Source: JAGLOK01 sp963677605
GTDB lineage: Bacteria; Bacillota; Clostridia; Christensenellales; UMGS416
Assembly (NCBI GenBank): GCA_963677605.2
Contig: CAXXDX010000006.1
Coordinates: forward strand, 496,001-560,000
Reading direction: 5' to 3'
Length of the DNA: 64,000 nt
Shown here: positions 16,310 to 25,038 of the stretch, one piece after another
Numbering within the stretch: the first letter of the stretch is position 1
Layout of the letters: every line of letters starts with the position of its first letter
Program-made: the position numbers and the translations under genes
The notes under the pieces: generated by a model
What the model saw: the letters and a program-made list of their open reading frames with translations, nothing else
Told to the model about the DNA's origin: nothing
Databases searched by the model: none

Positions 16310-17416
16310 TTAATCATCGTCGTCGTCATGTTCGTCATGTTCATCTTCGTGCTCACGTTCTTCATGTTCGCGTTCTTCATACTCATCATGATCATCGTCA
16401 TCATGTTCATAGTAAGTGCTGCTGCCTCCTGAACTCGAACCTGATCCCGAGGACATGGAAACAGTCGCAGATGACGTTGCGTCCGCTCCGCCTCCTCCGC
16501 CAGGAGCCGGGGTGGGTGTGACTGTTGCCGATGATGTAGTATCCACACCAAGAGAGTCCGCAGGCTGTTCAGTCGTAGTGGCTGAAGAAGTGGTGTCCAC
16601 TCCGACGCCGCTGCCACCGCCAACTACAGAAATATCCTGAGTTGCAGAAGTTACAGCATCCGGATTCTGACCAGTATCTTCAAGAAGTGAAACAGTAGCG
16701 CTTGTAACAGCATCTACAGTTCCTTCTCCAATGTCTATGCCTAAGTCGCCAAGTTCCGAGAGCGTAGCTGTCGTTATAGCATCTACTATGGAAATCCCCT
16801 CTATGCCTTCGGATGACTCATATGCCGCTTGCGCTGTATCTCTGATGTCAGGATTGTCAAGAATGGTCTCTTTATATGAAATATACACCCATAAAACCAT
16901 CGTATCAATTACATTGTCTTTAAGAGATTCTTTCATGCTTTGAGTGTCAAAAGCATCGGGATATTCGCTCTCAAGCTCTGTCACAAAGCTATATAGGCTG
17001 TTTTGCGCATCAGAAACAAATTCCAAAACAAGCCGTGAGCGTCCGTTATCCTTTTTCATTACAGACTCGACTACATATTCAGTGGACATATCCATGTAGA
17101 CAAGCCCGGCTTCAATAAGTTTATTGGCGGCATCAAAATCGCCAGCAGCAATCATCAGGTCTGCTTCTGCCATTCTTCTTAATGCAAAAATCTTAGATAC
17201 ATTCGCTTTTCCAACTGATGTAAATGCATTTTTAAGCCTTAAATCCTCAAAAAACAGTTTCACGTTATATAGCGGCGAGTCATATCCTATTCTGATTTCT
17301 ATATCATGTATATCAGTATTATTGCCGTTTTCTTGGATAGGCTCCGCAAATGAAGTAGTTGTGAGTAATAGTATCAAACTCAATACTAATAGAGGAATTT
17401 TCTTTAGATTAATCAT
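16310..17416 (-). CDS. Secreted DUF5667-like protein with six flavinylation-like motifs and a His/acidic tail
   Basis: 368 residues. A signal peptide (1-24, cleaved after SFA) is followed by a helical segment at 46-115 (SPLYNVKLFFEDLRLK and the RRMAEADLMIAAGDF repeat) that resembles DUF5667. From 212 to 318 the motif D-[AT]-x-[TS]-[TS]-A-T occurs six times, at D212, D235, D253, D274, D292 and D312, spaced 18-23 residues in Gly/Ser/Pro-rich linkers. ApbE flavin transferase attaches FMN to the last Thr of D-x-x-[ST]-[GS]-A-[TS] motifs, so up to six FMN sites are possible (inference). The tail (337-368) is almost only Asp, Glu and His with Arg, with six His. No anchor is visible. It is transcribed divergently from the two lipoprotein genes. 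Confidence 0.85.
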   Translation of the reverse strand: MINLKKIPLLVLSLILLLTTTSFAEPIQENGNNTDIHDIEIRIGYDSPLYNVKLFFEDLRLKNAFTSVGKANVSKIFALRRMAEADLMIAAGDFDAANKLIEAGLVYMDMSTEYVVESVMKKDNGRSRLVLEFVSDAQNSLYSFVTELESEYPDAFDTQSMKESLKDNVIDTMVLWVYISYKETILDNPDIRDTAQAAYESSEGIEGISIVDAITTATLSELGDLGIDIGEGTVDAVTSATVSLLEDTGQNPDAVTSATQDISVVGGGSGVGVDTTSSATTTEQPADSLGVDTTSSATVTPTPAPGGGGGADATSSATVSMSSGSGSSSGGSSTYYEHDDDDHDEYEEREHEEREHEDEHDEHDDDDD

Positions 17417-17486
17417 ATTGTACCTGCTTATCTTGAAATTTTGTTCCGATAAATAAGTTTTAATACCTAGTGGTTCACTTGGTTTT

Positions 17487-17515
17487 ATTCTAGCATATCA
17501 GATTTTTTTAGTCAA
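17487..17515 (-). promoter_or_regulatory. Promoter of the D-x-x-T-S-A-T protein gene
   Basis: On the minus strand: TTGACT, a 17-base spacer, TAGAAT. It starts about 70 bases upstream of the ATG at 17416. Confidence 0.7.
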
Positions 17516-17598
17516 CAATAATCAGTTTTGTTTATTGTTTGTTCAATAAATATTAATATAACTTGTAAATAAAACACATCCGGTTAACTCTGAATACT

Positions 17599-17627
17599 TT
17601 GACTTGAATATTTTTTAGGATTATAAT
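17599..17627 (+). promoter_or_regulatory. Promoter of the tandem lipoprotein genes
   Basis: TTGACT (17599-17604), a 17-base spacer and TATAAT (17622-17627), about 33 bases before the GTG start. Confidence 0.75.
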
Positions 17628-17659
17628 TTTAGTATACAAATAGGAATGGAGAGATTATT

Positions 17660-19135
17660 GTGAAAAGAAGAAATATAGTCATTTTTCTTATAGTTTTTTT
17701 ATTGCTTTCTTCATCATTTTCAGGATGTCAGGCATTAAAAAATCTTACTAACAAGACCCCCGAAAATTATACAGAAGGAATCGATTTCAGCAAGGATTAT
17801 GAAGAGGACGCTCTGGAAATATATGACGGCGCAATAGTGTTTGACGAATTGAATGCCTTCGGTGAGGCTGTTATTTTTTGCGGAACAGAAGATGACTTCG
17901 AAGATATAGTCGATTTTTACAAGGAGTTTTTTGAAGATAATGAAATTACACTTATCCAAGAAGTCGAAGAGCGCGATGAATATTACGCACACGGAGAGTT
18001 TGAAGGCTATGAATTCAAACTTAAAGTCGCTGAGCCTGACGGCGAATATGTGGAAGATCTCTTTGAAAACATAATAACTATGATGACGCGTGAGCTTAAA
18101 GAAGGAGAAAGCCTTATGGCAACCCCTACTCCTTTGCCCACAATAACTCCCGCTCCTACACAAACTAATGATAGGCCGTCTCAGACCAATGAAGCAACTC
18201 CGCTTCCTTCAGACAACATCGACCGCCCGGATACAGACGGGATAGAAACAAGGCTCAATGCTTCTCCCGATGCCGGTGCATGGGTTCTGTACTATGACAG
18301 CTATAATGATGATAGTTTTTGGGAATGGACAATATACCTGGATGACGACTATTCAGGAACAATGTACTATGTTGACTATTTCTATGGAGACAGATGGTGG
18401 GATGACTTCACATATACAGTAAATGACGGAATAATAGCATTTACATTTGGCAACGGAGACACATACACCTACTTCGCATATTTTGATAATGAGGCATTAC
18501 ACCTCTATCAATATAACGACTTCGACTATGACTATCACTTCTATAACTATGGTTTGGAAGATTCTTCGGATTATTTTTATGCCACAGGCGACTGGCTGGT
18601 TTTTGATTCCACAGATGACTTTATCGGCACCCTTGCTTTCTGGCCGGATGGCATTGGGTATGTATACAACTGGCATGGTGAATATATTGATATGCCAATC
18701 ACTTGGGAAAATGTAGACGGTACAATTTATTTCTATGATGATATAGGTACATTGTTGGATAGCTTCACATGGGTTAATCCCTATAACATACTTGAATACT
18801 ACAGCACAACTGATGCTGATATTTATCGCTTCTACAGCCGTACAAATCTGAATATTCTTCCGGGCACATACGAGATGACATACACAACTGAAGAAAATGT
18901 TTACAGTTGGGATCTTACATTATACAGCGACAATTATGCCGACATTGTTCTTGATACATCAGAGGGAACCTATGAAGATGACACATCCTACTGGTATATC
19001 AGCAGTTTTGATGGTAAATTATATCTATATATGAATGAAGAATACTACGGATTCAACTACCATCATTATGAAACCGGATTGGTATTTTATCAGGATGAAT
19101 TTGATTATTACTACTACTTTGACTTAGTTGACTAA
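17660..19135 (+). CDS. Tyr/Asp-rich lipoprotein, first of a tandem paralogous pair
   Basis: 491 residues, GTG start with AATGGAGAG upstream. The lipobox is SFSGC, giving a mature Cys at about residue 23. The N-terminal domain (to about 150) has the YTEGIDF, FGEAVIFCGTEDD, FFEDNEITL and EPDGEYVEDLF segments shared with the downstream gene. A Pro/Thr linker follows, then three or four lipocalin-like beta units very rich in Tyr, Asp and Trp (for example FWPDGIGYVYNWHGEY). Anchored on the outer face of the membrane. I recognise no named family. It is 11 bases from its paralogue and clearly co-transcribed. Confidence 0.85.
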   Translation: MKRRNIVIFLIVFLLLSSSFSGCQALKNLTNKTPENYTEGIDFSKDYEEDALEIYDGAIVFDELNAFGEAVIFCGTEDDFEDIVDFYKEFFEDNEITLIQEVEERDEYYAHGEFEGYEFKLKVAEPDGEYVEDLFENIITMMTRELKEGESLMATPTPLPTITPAPTQTNDRPSQTNEATPLPSDNIDRPDTDGIETRLNASPDAGAWVLYYDSYNDDSFWEWTIYLDDDYSGTMYYVDYFYGDRWWDDFTYTVNDGIIAFTFGNGDTYTYFAYFDNEALHLYQYNDFDYDYHFYNYGLEDSSDYFYATGDWLVFDSTDDFIGTLAFWPDGIGYVYNWHGEYIDMPITWENVDGTIYFYDDIGTLLDSFTWVNPYNILEYYSTTDADIYRFYSRTNLNILPGTYEMTYTTEENVYSWDLTLYSDNYADIVLDTSEGTYEDDTSYWYISSFDGKLYLYMNEEYYGFNYHHYETGLVFYQDEFDYYYYFDLVD

Positions 19136-19146
19136 TAGGAGTTGAA

Positions 19147-20607
19147 ATGAAAAAAAATAAATTAAGACTGATTTTTATTGTGCTTATTGTTGTTGTGACA
19201 TCCGTTTTTTCGGGGTGTCAGGCATTGTCCGGCTTAACAAACAAAGTGCCGGAAAAGTATACCGACGGAATAAAATATGACAGAGACTTCCCGGATGATA
19301 TCTTTGAAATATACGATGATGCCATCGTGTTTGAATCAAAAGAGCTGTTCGGCGCTATAGTATTAGCATATGGAACGGAAGATGATGTTGACGATGTTGT
19401 TGATTTCTTCATGGATTTCTTCGAAGACAATGACATAACGCTTGTCTACGAAGATGAAGGCCGCGACACCTATTATGCCAAGGGCTATTTCGAAGGTTAT
19501 GAGTTTAAAGTTCAGGTCGAAGAGCCGGACGGAGAGTATGTCGAAGACCTTTTTTCCTGCATAGTGTACATATCCACAGAAGAAAAGGAAGAGACTGCCA
19601 TCTCGGTTAAAGCTGATCCGACCGCAACGCCGCAACCAGAGAATACACAAGCACCAACCGCACAGCCAACTCCAGTTAAATCTGAAGTCACAGCCACACC
19701 TAAACCTGAGCAAACATCCGCATCCAACGGAGAAACTCCGCTTTACAACTTGTATGAAGGTTCTTGGGAACTTAGATGGTCAGGCAGCGGAAACACTGTT
19801 TATAATATGGATGCAACGCTTCACATAAACGGAGACGGCACTGGAACATATTATTACTATGATTATGACAGTGATGACCGCAATTTCATGCAGTTTAATT
19901 ACGAAGTTGAAAACGGACAGCTTCTGCTTGAAACAGGAAGCGGCATTATAACATACGATGCTTATTATGATGACGGAATACTCCACTTAATACATGCGGA
20001 AAACGGAGTCGAAATGTATTTTGCCAACTGGAATGAAGTTTATTCAATATATCCGTCAGACAGCGAGTTCACTGCATACGGCGACTGGATGTATTATGAA
20101 CCGGAAACAGGCTACACTGAAACCATTTCTTTCTGGCCCAATGGCTCGGGTTATATATATAACTGGGGCGGCGGGTATGAAAACCTGTTGATGTTCTGGG
20201 AATTTGAAGACGGTATCTTTACAATTTATGATGAGCTTGGCAACGAATATACATACGGCATAGTTCACAGAGGTGAAGTGTTTGAGCTGCACCAGCTCAA
20301 CGGAAGCGTCTTCTTTTATCACAGAGTGTCCCATCTTAATTGGTTTGCAGCTTCTTATTACATGACAGAAACAAATGAAGATGACCTTTCAGACTGGGCC
20401 ATTAGCTTTAATTATGACGGCACATATGACGGCACACTTGAAGGAAGCGCTATAAGCGGATCATGGTATATAGAAAAATCCTCTGGACAGCTTGCTTTGG
20501 AAATCTATGATGAATATTATTATTTCAACTACCATTACGATATTGGCGGGCTTCACCTTTGGGATGAAACCGATACATACTATTATTACTTCATGACTGT
20601 AGGATAA
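19147..20607 (+). CDS. Tyr/Asp-rich lipoprotein, second of the tandem pair
   Basis: 486 residues with lipobox VFSGC and ribosome site AGGAG. It is collinear with the protein at 17660: the same start after the Cys (QALxxLTNKxPExYT), the same EPDGEYVEDLF element, a Pro/Gln/Thr linker and the same beta-unit pattern (FWPNGSGYIYNW, then SWYIEKSSGQLALE). The pair arose by gene duplication and both copies look intact, so they probably have distinct ligands or act together. The aromatic, acidic surface could suit carbohydrate or cation binding, but nothing here proves it. Confidence 0.85.
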   Translation: MKKNKLRLIFIVLIVVVTSVFSGCQALSGLTNKVPEKYTDGIKYDRDFPDDIFEIYDDAIVFESKELFGAIVLAYGTEDDVDDVVDFFMDFFEDNDITLVYEDEGRDTYYAKGYFEGYEFKVQVEEPDGEYVEDLFSCIVYISTEEKEETAISVKADPTATPQPENTQAPTAQPTPVKSEVTATPKPEQTSASNGETPLYNLYEGSWELRWSGSGNTVYNMDATLHINGDGTGTYYYYDYDSDDRNFMQFNYEVENGQLLLETGSGIITYDAYYDDGILHLIHAENGVEMYFANWNEVYSIYPSDSEFTAYGDWMYYEPETGYTETISFWPNGSGYIYNWGGGYENLLMFWEFEDGIFTIYDELGNEYTYGIVHRGEVFELHQLNGSVFFYHRVSHLNWFAASYYMTETNEDDLSDWAISFNYDGTYDGTLEGSAISGSWYIEKSSGQLALEIYDEYYYFNYHYDIGGLHLWDETDTYYYYFMTVG

Positions 20608-20614
20608 ATAAAAC

Positions 20615-20646
20615 AAAAAACCCGCATCACAGGATGCGGGTTTTAT
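20615..20646. terminator. Bidirectional terminator between convergent lipoprotein genes
   Basis: CCCGCATC and GATGCGGG pair around ACAG, with A6 before and TTTTATTTTA after. Confidence 0.85.
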
Positions 20647-20656
20647 TTTACTATCT

Positions 20657-21316
20657 TTATTCGTAATAATATAATTTAAAGCTACCCAGTATAACATTGA
20701 GCGTTCCCAAATCGCCTCTTTTTTCAGTAAGCATTACAACAAGCTTTTCGCTTCCTTCAGGGATATCAATAGATTTATCAGTTTCTATATACTCATAATC
20801 ATTAAATCCGCTTTCCCACAACTTAGTTTGATCTGAATATACAGCTACACTGTACGTCCCGTATTTCTTTTCATCATCATACTGCAGCGTTCTCTCGCAC
20901 CCCATATCAAAAGAAAGCCTGTGATACTGCTTATCCAGGTTCCACACAAAAGATACAGTTCCAACTCCGTCTTCCATTCTGCTGGATTTCACAAACATCC
21001 CGATTCCTTTGTTATACGTTTGCTCACCGATTGTAAACTGAAGCTCTCTTGTCGGAAAAACCCAATTACTAAAATGTATTGTTGAATCGCCGTCCTCATA
21101 TTCCAGGTCTTCAACATAAACGGATGCTTCTTTTTTTTGCGTAGGTTCAGGAGTCGGCGTTAAAGTCTGTGTCGGCGTTGGCTCAGGAGTCCTTGTCGCA
21201 ATCTCTTTATCCGGTGTAATATCAACGCTGATATGAACAGGCTCGCTGTTTGCCACACATCCTGCAAACAGCACAAATATGGCTAATATAAGTATACAAA
21301 TATTTGTTTTTTTCAT
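20657..21316 (-). CDS. NPCBM-like domain lipoprotein
   Basis: 219 residues from the ATG at 21316; the TTG four codons upstream would remove the ribosome site. The lipobox is LFAGC. A Pro/Thr linker (TPEPTPTQTLTPTPEPT) precedes a domain of about 145 residues with the NPCBM/NEW2 pattern: a Trp-containing start (FSNWVFP), YNKGIGMFV, the central FVWNLDKQYHRLSFDMG, then SVAVYSDQTKLWESG and LVVMLTEKRGDLGTLNVILGSFKL. Such domains bind carbohydrate at the cell surface. Inference: an extracellular sugar-binding lipoprotein. It is convergent with the tandem lipoprotein pair. Confidence 0.8.
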   Translation of the reverse strand: MKKTNICILILAIFVLFAGCVANSEPVHISVDITPDKEIATRTPEPTPTQTLTPTPEPTQKKEASVYVEDLEYEDGDSTIHFSNWVFPTRELQFTIGEQTYNKGIGMFVKSSRMEDGVGTVSFVWNLDKQYHRLSFDMGCERTLQYDDEKKYGTYSVAVYSDQTKLWESGFNDYEYIETDKSIDIPEGSEKLVVMLTEKRGDLGTLNVILGSFKLYYYE

Positions 21317-21404
21317 TTTCCAACCCAATTAATTTTCTCTTAATAATATCTTACATCATCGTAACATTATAGTCAATGAATTGTAACGATTGGCAGTTCT
21401 GCTA

Positions 21405-22289
21405 TTATTCTGTTACTTGCTTGGTTTTTCTTTTCTTTGAAGCTTTTTCTATGATCATATGGTTAAGCTCAGCTCCTGTAAGAACAACAATAGAAAGCCA
21501 ATATAACCAGACCAGAAAGACAAAAATTGAGCCGAACGAACCTAAAATCCATGAAAACGCTGTCAGATTATCAACATAAAAGGAAAATCCCTTTGACAGG
21601 CCAAACCATACAGCCGTCGTATAAAGCGCACCCGGAAAAGAGCCTATCAAGCCCGTCTTACAGTTTGGCAGCTGATAGTATAGCAAAGTAAATACTAAAA
21701 GCATGGAAAAAATAGATATTAATATAGAAAATCCTGAAGATGTAAAAAATCCCGAGTATTCAAAGTTTTCGCTTAAAAACGAGCCTATTGACTGCTGCAG
21801 AACAGACAGAAAGAATATCAATATAAATACCACAACCAGAGCCAATGTAAAAAGAATCGAAAAAGCCCTCGCTTTCAGCATGCTGCCTCTGTCAGTAGTG
21901 TGATATATAACATTAAACGAGCGCATCATAGAATGCATCGCCCGCGAAACAAACCAAATAATCGTAATAACCGTACCTGCTATAACAAGTATTGAACCCG
22001 GGACCGATACGCTGTTTATTACACTGTTTGCCCACTTTGCAATTTCCTCCGGAAACACAGCAAATGCACCTTCTCCCATCTGCCTTACAAATCCTTTGAA
22101 ATAGTGCGCAACATATACGATTGCAACAAAGGCCGAAAGAGCCGAAACCACAAGATAGTAAGCCAGCTCCGCGCCCTTTGGGTATATCCTGTGCTCATCT
22201 ATCCGCTTGACAATTTCTTTAATAAATTTATATGCATAAACGACATATGCTTTGCATCTGCCTAATGTCTTTTTTAAAATATTTTTCAT
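21405..22289 (-). CDS. YihY/BrkB-family membrane protein
   Basis: 294 residues, six membrane helices. The family marks are seen: KGAELAYYLVVSALSAF near 40, WFVSRAMHSMMRSFNVIYH with RGSMLKARAFSILFT following, a PGALYTTAVWFGLSKGF segment, and YWLSIVVLTGAELNHM at the end. The family was once called RNase BN; its real role is unsettled. The start overlaps the stop of the upstream glycosyltransferase by 4 bases (ATGA), so the two are translationally coupled in a surface-glycan operon. Confidence 0.9.
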   Translation of the reverse strand: MKNILKKTLGRCKAYVVYAYKFIKEIVKRIDEHRIYPKGAELAYYLVVSALSAFVAIVYVAHYFKGFVRQMGEGAFAVFPEEIAKWANSVINSVSVPGSILVIAGTVITIIWFVSRAMHSMMRSFNVIYHTTDRGSMLKARAFSILFTLALVVVFILIFFLSVLQQSIGSFLSENFEYSGFFTSSGFSILISIFSMLLVFTLLYYQLPNCKTGLIGSFPGALYTTAVWFGLSKGFSFYVDNLTAFSWILGSFGSIFVFLVWLYWLSIVVLTGAELNHMIIEKASKKRKTKQVTE

Positions 22290-23401
22290 CTTCTTGCCTT
22301 AAAAACCATCTCTTTGAAAGCTGCCATATAGTCATCCGCCATATGTTCAATGGTATAGTCGCTCATAATCTCAAGCGATTTTCTGCCAAACTCACGATTC
22401 TTTTCTTCATCTAAAACAAGCTCTTCTATCCTGCGCGCCCAACCTACTGTCGTATCAAGTCTTTCTATATACCCGTTCTCACCGTCTTTCACGAGGTCAT
22501 ATGCAGCCGCGGCATTTGATGATGAAATAGCAGGCAGTCCGCATGCCATAGCTTCGCCAAGCGTCAGCCCCCATATGTCATAACGTGTCGGAAACACAAA
22601 CAAATCAGATACGCGATACAGCTCAAAGAGCTTTGCTTTTGGTATAAAGTCAATAATGTTGACGTCTTGCAGTCCGTTTTCTCTTATCATTCGCTCATAA
22701 AGCTTTCTGTCAGGCCCGCCGCCTACTATAACAAGCGAAGTGTTTTGAAGATTGACATGTCCCCATGCATCCAGCAGTATGTCAAAACCTTTTCTGGGTA
22801 TAAACTGGCCTACACCTATTACAACTTTCTCTTTAAGCCCATACTTCTTTTTGATCGTGTTAACACGCGCAGGTAATGATATAGGCTGCTCAAGGTCTGA
22901 TTTAGTTATAGATGAAAACCTAAACCTTCTTAGTTTATCTTCGGCTACGCCATAGCTTTTAAAATACTTGTCGCACATCGTGCCTGACGACATATTAAGC
23001 GCTGCATTCGCAAGAAAGTGGTGCTTTATCTCTTTAGCAACTCGCCCCTCTCCTGCTTTGGGAAACCCTCCGTCGGCAGAAAAAATAAAAGATATGTTGC
23101 TGCGCAAAAGGTAATTTATCGCCTGCATGTCGGTTGGCGAATTATATCCCGAAATCACTATTACGTCATATTTAAACTTCTTTATATGCCTTATCAGTCC
23201 TGTATTTATATGAAACTGCGTAGCAATCGAAAACCCGTTTAAAAACACAGATTTGAAGTTCTTCCCCGGTGCAACGTCCCAGTATCTGTTTTTCTCGTTT
23301 ACATCTTCAAACACCACTGTTAAATCGCACTGTGTTCCGAGAATTTCCCAGAAGGCCACCCTATAGGGCGACGGTATATTTGTAAGATACATTACGCGCA
23401 T
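22286..23401 (-). CDS. GT4-type glycosyltransferase
   Basis: 371 residues, GT-B fold. The N-terminal MYLTNIPSPYRVAFWE is typical of GT4 enzymes. The C-terminal domain has GVGQFIPRKGFDILLDAW, the donor-binding VIVGGGPDRKLYERM, DLFVFPTRYDIWGLTLGEAMACG and the LVKDGENGYI element. It would transfer a sugar from a nucleotide donor on the cytoplasmic face. Ribosome site GAGG. It is followed directly by the YihY gene and preceded by a small membrane protein gene, within a cluster with a second glycosyltransferase. Confidence 0.92.
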   Translation of the reverse strand: MRVMYLTNIPSPYRVAFWEILGTQCDLTVVFEDVNEKNRYWDVAPGKNFKSVFLNGFSIATQFHINTGLIRHIKKFKYDVIVISGYNSPTDMQAINYLLRSNISFIFSADGGFPKAGEGRVAKEIKHHFLANAALNMSSGTMCDKYFKSYGVAEDKLRRFRFSSITKSDLEQPISLPARVNTIKKKYGLKEKVVIGVGQFIPRKGFDILLDAWGHVNLQNTSLVIVGGGPDRKLYERMIRENGLQDVNIIDFIPKAKLFELYRVSDLFVFPTRYDIWGLTLGEAMACGLPAISSSNAAAAYDLVKDGENGYIERLDTTVGWARRIEELVLDEEKNREFGRKSLEIMSDYTIEHMADDYMAAFKEMVFKARR

Positions 23402-23404
23402 ATG

Positions 23405-23839
23405 CTAATCCTCTTTAGTCCGTGTGTTTGTTTTTTTATCATGCCTTCTTTTTAAAGCTAATTGTGATGCCGTTCGAATAACAACGTAAGTTATAACAGC
23501 AATCGAAAGCTGCATCATTACTCCGTATACTATTCCTTTTGCTCCAGGCACTGAAGAGTACACGCTCCTAAAAATCAAAAAGCTTACCATCACACCCGCA
23601 ACAACGCTTATAATTGCTGTGTAAGCGATTCTTCTTAGCCCTATATCCTTTTGCATCATTAAGTATATAATTACATCCGCATAGCCTACAACAAGCTGAA
23701 TCGGCACTATGGTGTAGTATCCGCCTCCAAACTGTGCACACAGGTTGATTGCAGCCATGCATTGCAGTATGAAAACTAACACACCAATTAAAATGATGTA
23801 CCATTTCGGTTTTTTTATGTCTTTGAAATATACTTCCAT
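23405..23839 (-). CDS. Four-helix membrane protein in a glycosyltransferase operon
   Basis: 144 residues with four predicted membrane helices (about 14-33, 41-62, 71-92 and 102-125) and a strongly basic C-terminus (LKRRHDKKTNTRTKED). No family recognised. It lies 3 bases upstream of the GT4 gene and downstream of a second glycosyltransferase gene. It has no strong ribosome site and may depend on an upstream message. A role in glycan assembly or export is only suggested by position. Confidence 0.75.
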   Translation of the reverse strand: MEVYFKDIKKPKWYIILIGVLVFILQCMAAINLCAQFGGGYYTIVPIQLVVGYADVIIYLMMQKDIGLRRIAYTAIISVVAGVMVSFLIFRSVYSSVPGAKGIVYGVMMQLSIAVITYVVIRTASQLALKRRHDKKTNTRTKED

Positions 23840-23882
23840 TTAAAGTATTATATCAAACTTTAGACACGTGCGAAACAGATTT

Positions 23883-25025
23883 TTAGCCATGACGCCTTGC
23901 ACCGTTAAGCTCCCACACGGCATCAATTAAAGCAAGTGCGCTCTGCTGCCAATTATAGCGAAGCTCCACTTTCTTTTTAAAGTTTTCGCCCAGCTCCCGC
24001 CGAAGCTTGCTGTGCACTCTGAGTTTCTGCAAATCGCTCTTTAAGCTCTCTATGCTCCCGTCGCAAACAATGCCGTCAAATCCGTTTTCAATAACAGGAA
24101 AAGCTTCACCTGCGCCTTTTATCACAAGAGCTGCTCTTTCAAATATACCGGCTTCAAGCAAGTCCAGATGCAGCGGATCATCCTTTGTAAAGTGCACATA
24201 AACATCGCAGCCGAACTTGAGCGAGATATCATCTTCATGGGATACTTTTCCCGCAAACACAACCGAGCGCTTGTCAAAATCATTTTTCTTTGGAGCTTCT
24301 CCTGCAACAAGAAGAACTGTTTCCTGCCCGCTGTATCCGCTTATCTCATCCAGCGCGTCGGCTATCATCCTCACTTTGGTGTAGTCACCGTTAGGCTTTA
24401 TAAGAAACACCACGGCTCTGTCATCTATCCCCATCTGCCGCTTCATCAATGGAAGAGGCAAGGTTTCAACCTCTGCGCCGTAAGGTATCTCAAACCTAGG
24501 CACAGCTTTTATCTGCCTTAAGTATTCTGTCTGCACATATCCCGCTCCTGCAAACACTGCCCTGTATTTCTTGCTCAGCATCAGTGTTTTTATTTCACGC
24601 TTTTTTATAAACCTGTCCACCAGCTTATTCTTGTGAGACATCGGTCTGCTTAAGTGATTGACACAAACACACGGTATTCGAAGCTTTGCCGAAGCTTTTG
24701 CAACAAGAAGGCTCAGCCTCTCATGAAAGTCTAAAGTTAAGACACACTGAGGATTATATTCTTCAATTTCCTTTAGTATGCTCTTGTAATTGTTCGGCAT
24801 AACAAAGTTAATTTCTCCGGGCAATTTCTTATGGGGAACACAGTACATGTCAATGCCTCCGGTAAGCTTTGCTCCGCAGGCTTTGTTCTTCCACAGAGTT
24901 ATAATCTTAACGCCTATGCCAAGCACCCTAAGCTCTTTTGCGAGGTGATAGGCGTAGTCTGCCCTATTGTTCATCTGGGGCGGAAAGTATGGAGTTGCAA
25001 TTATAATTTTTTTAACGGTAAACAT
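23883..25025 (-). CDS. GT4-like glycosyltransferase
   Basis: 380 residues. The N-terminal domain opens with IIIATPYFPPQMNNRADYAYHL, the common GT4 start, and includes CVLTLDFHERLSL and a VCVNHL strand. The C-terminal half has VVFLIKPNGDY (donor-domain opening), VLLVAGEAP, FAGKVSHEDD, and VIENGFDGIVCDGS in place of the usual G-x-NG element. The canonical E-x7-E is blurred (DPLHLDLLEAG), so the donor site is divergent. Ribosome site AAAGGTAAC. It lies between a methyltransferase gene and a membrane protein gene, all minus strand. Confidence 0.85.
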   Translation of the reverse strand: MFTVKKIIIATPYFPPQMNNRADYAYHLAKELRVLGIGVKIITLWKNKACGAKLTGGIDMYCVPHKKLPGEINFVMPNNYKSILKEIEEYNPQCVLTLDFHERLSLLVAKASAKLRIPCVCVNHLSRPMSHKNKLVDRFIKKREIKTLMLSKKYRAVFAGAGYVQTEYLRQIKAVPRFEIPYGAEVETLPLPLMKRQMGIDDRAVVFLIKPNGDYTKVRMIADALDEISGYSGQETVLLVAGEAPKKNDFDKRSVVFAGKVSHEDDISLKFGCDVYVHFTKDDPLHLDLLEAGIFERAALVIKGAGEAFPVIENGFDGIVCDGSIESLKSDLQKLRVHSKLRRELGENFKKKVELRYNWQQSALALIDAVWELNGARRHG

Positions 25026-25038
25026 CGGTTACCTTTTC

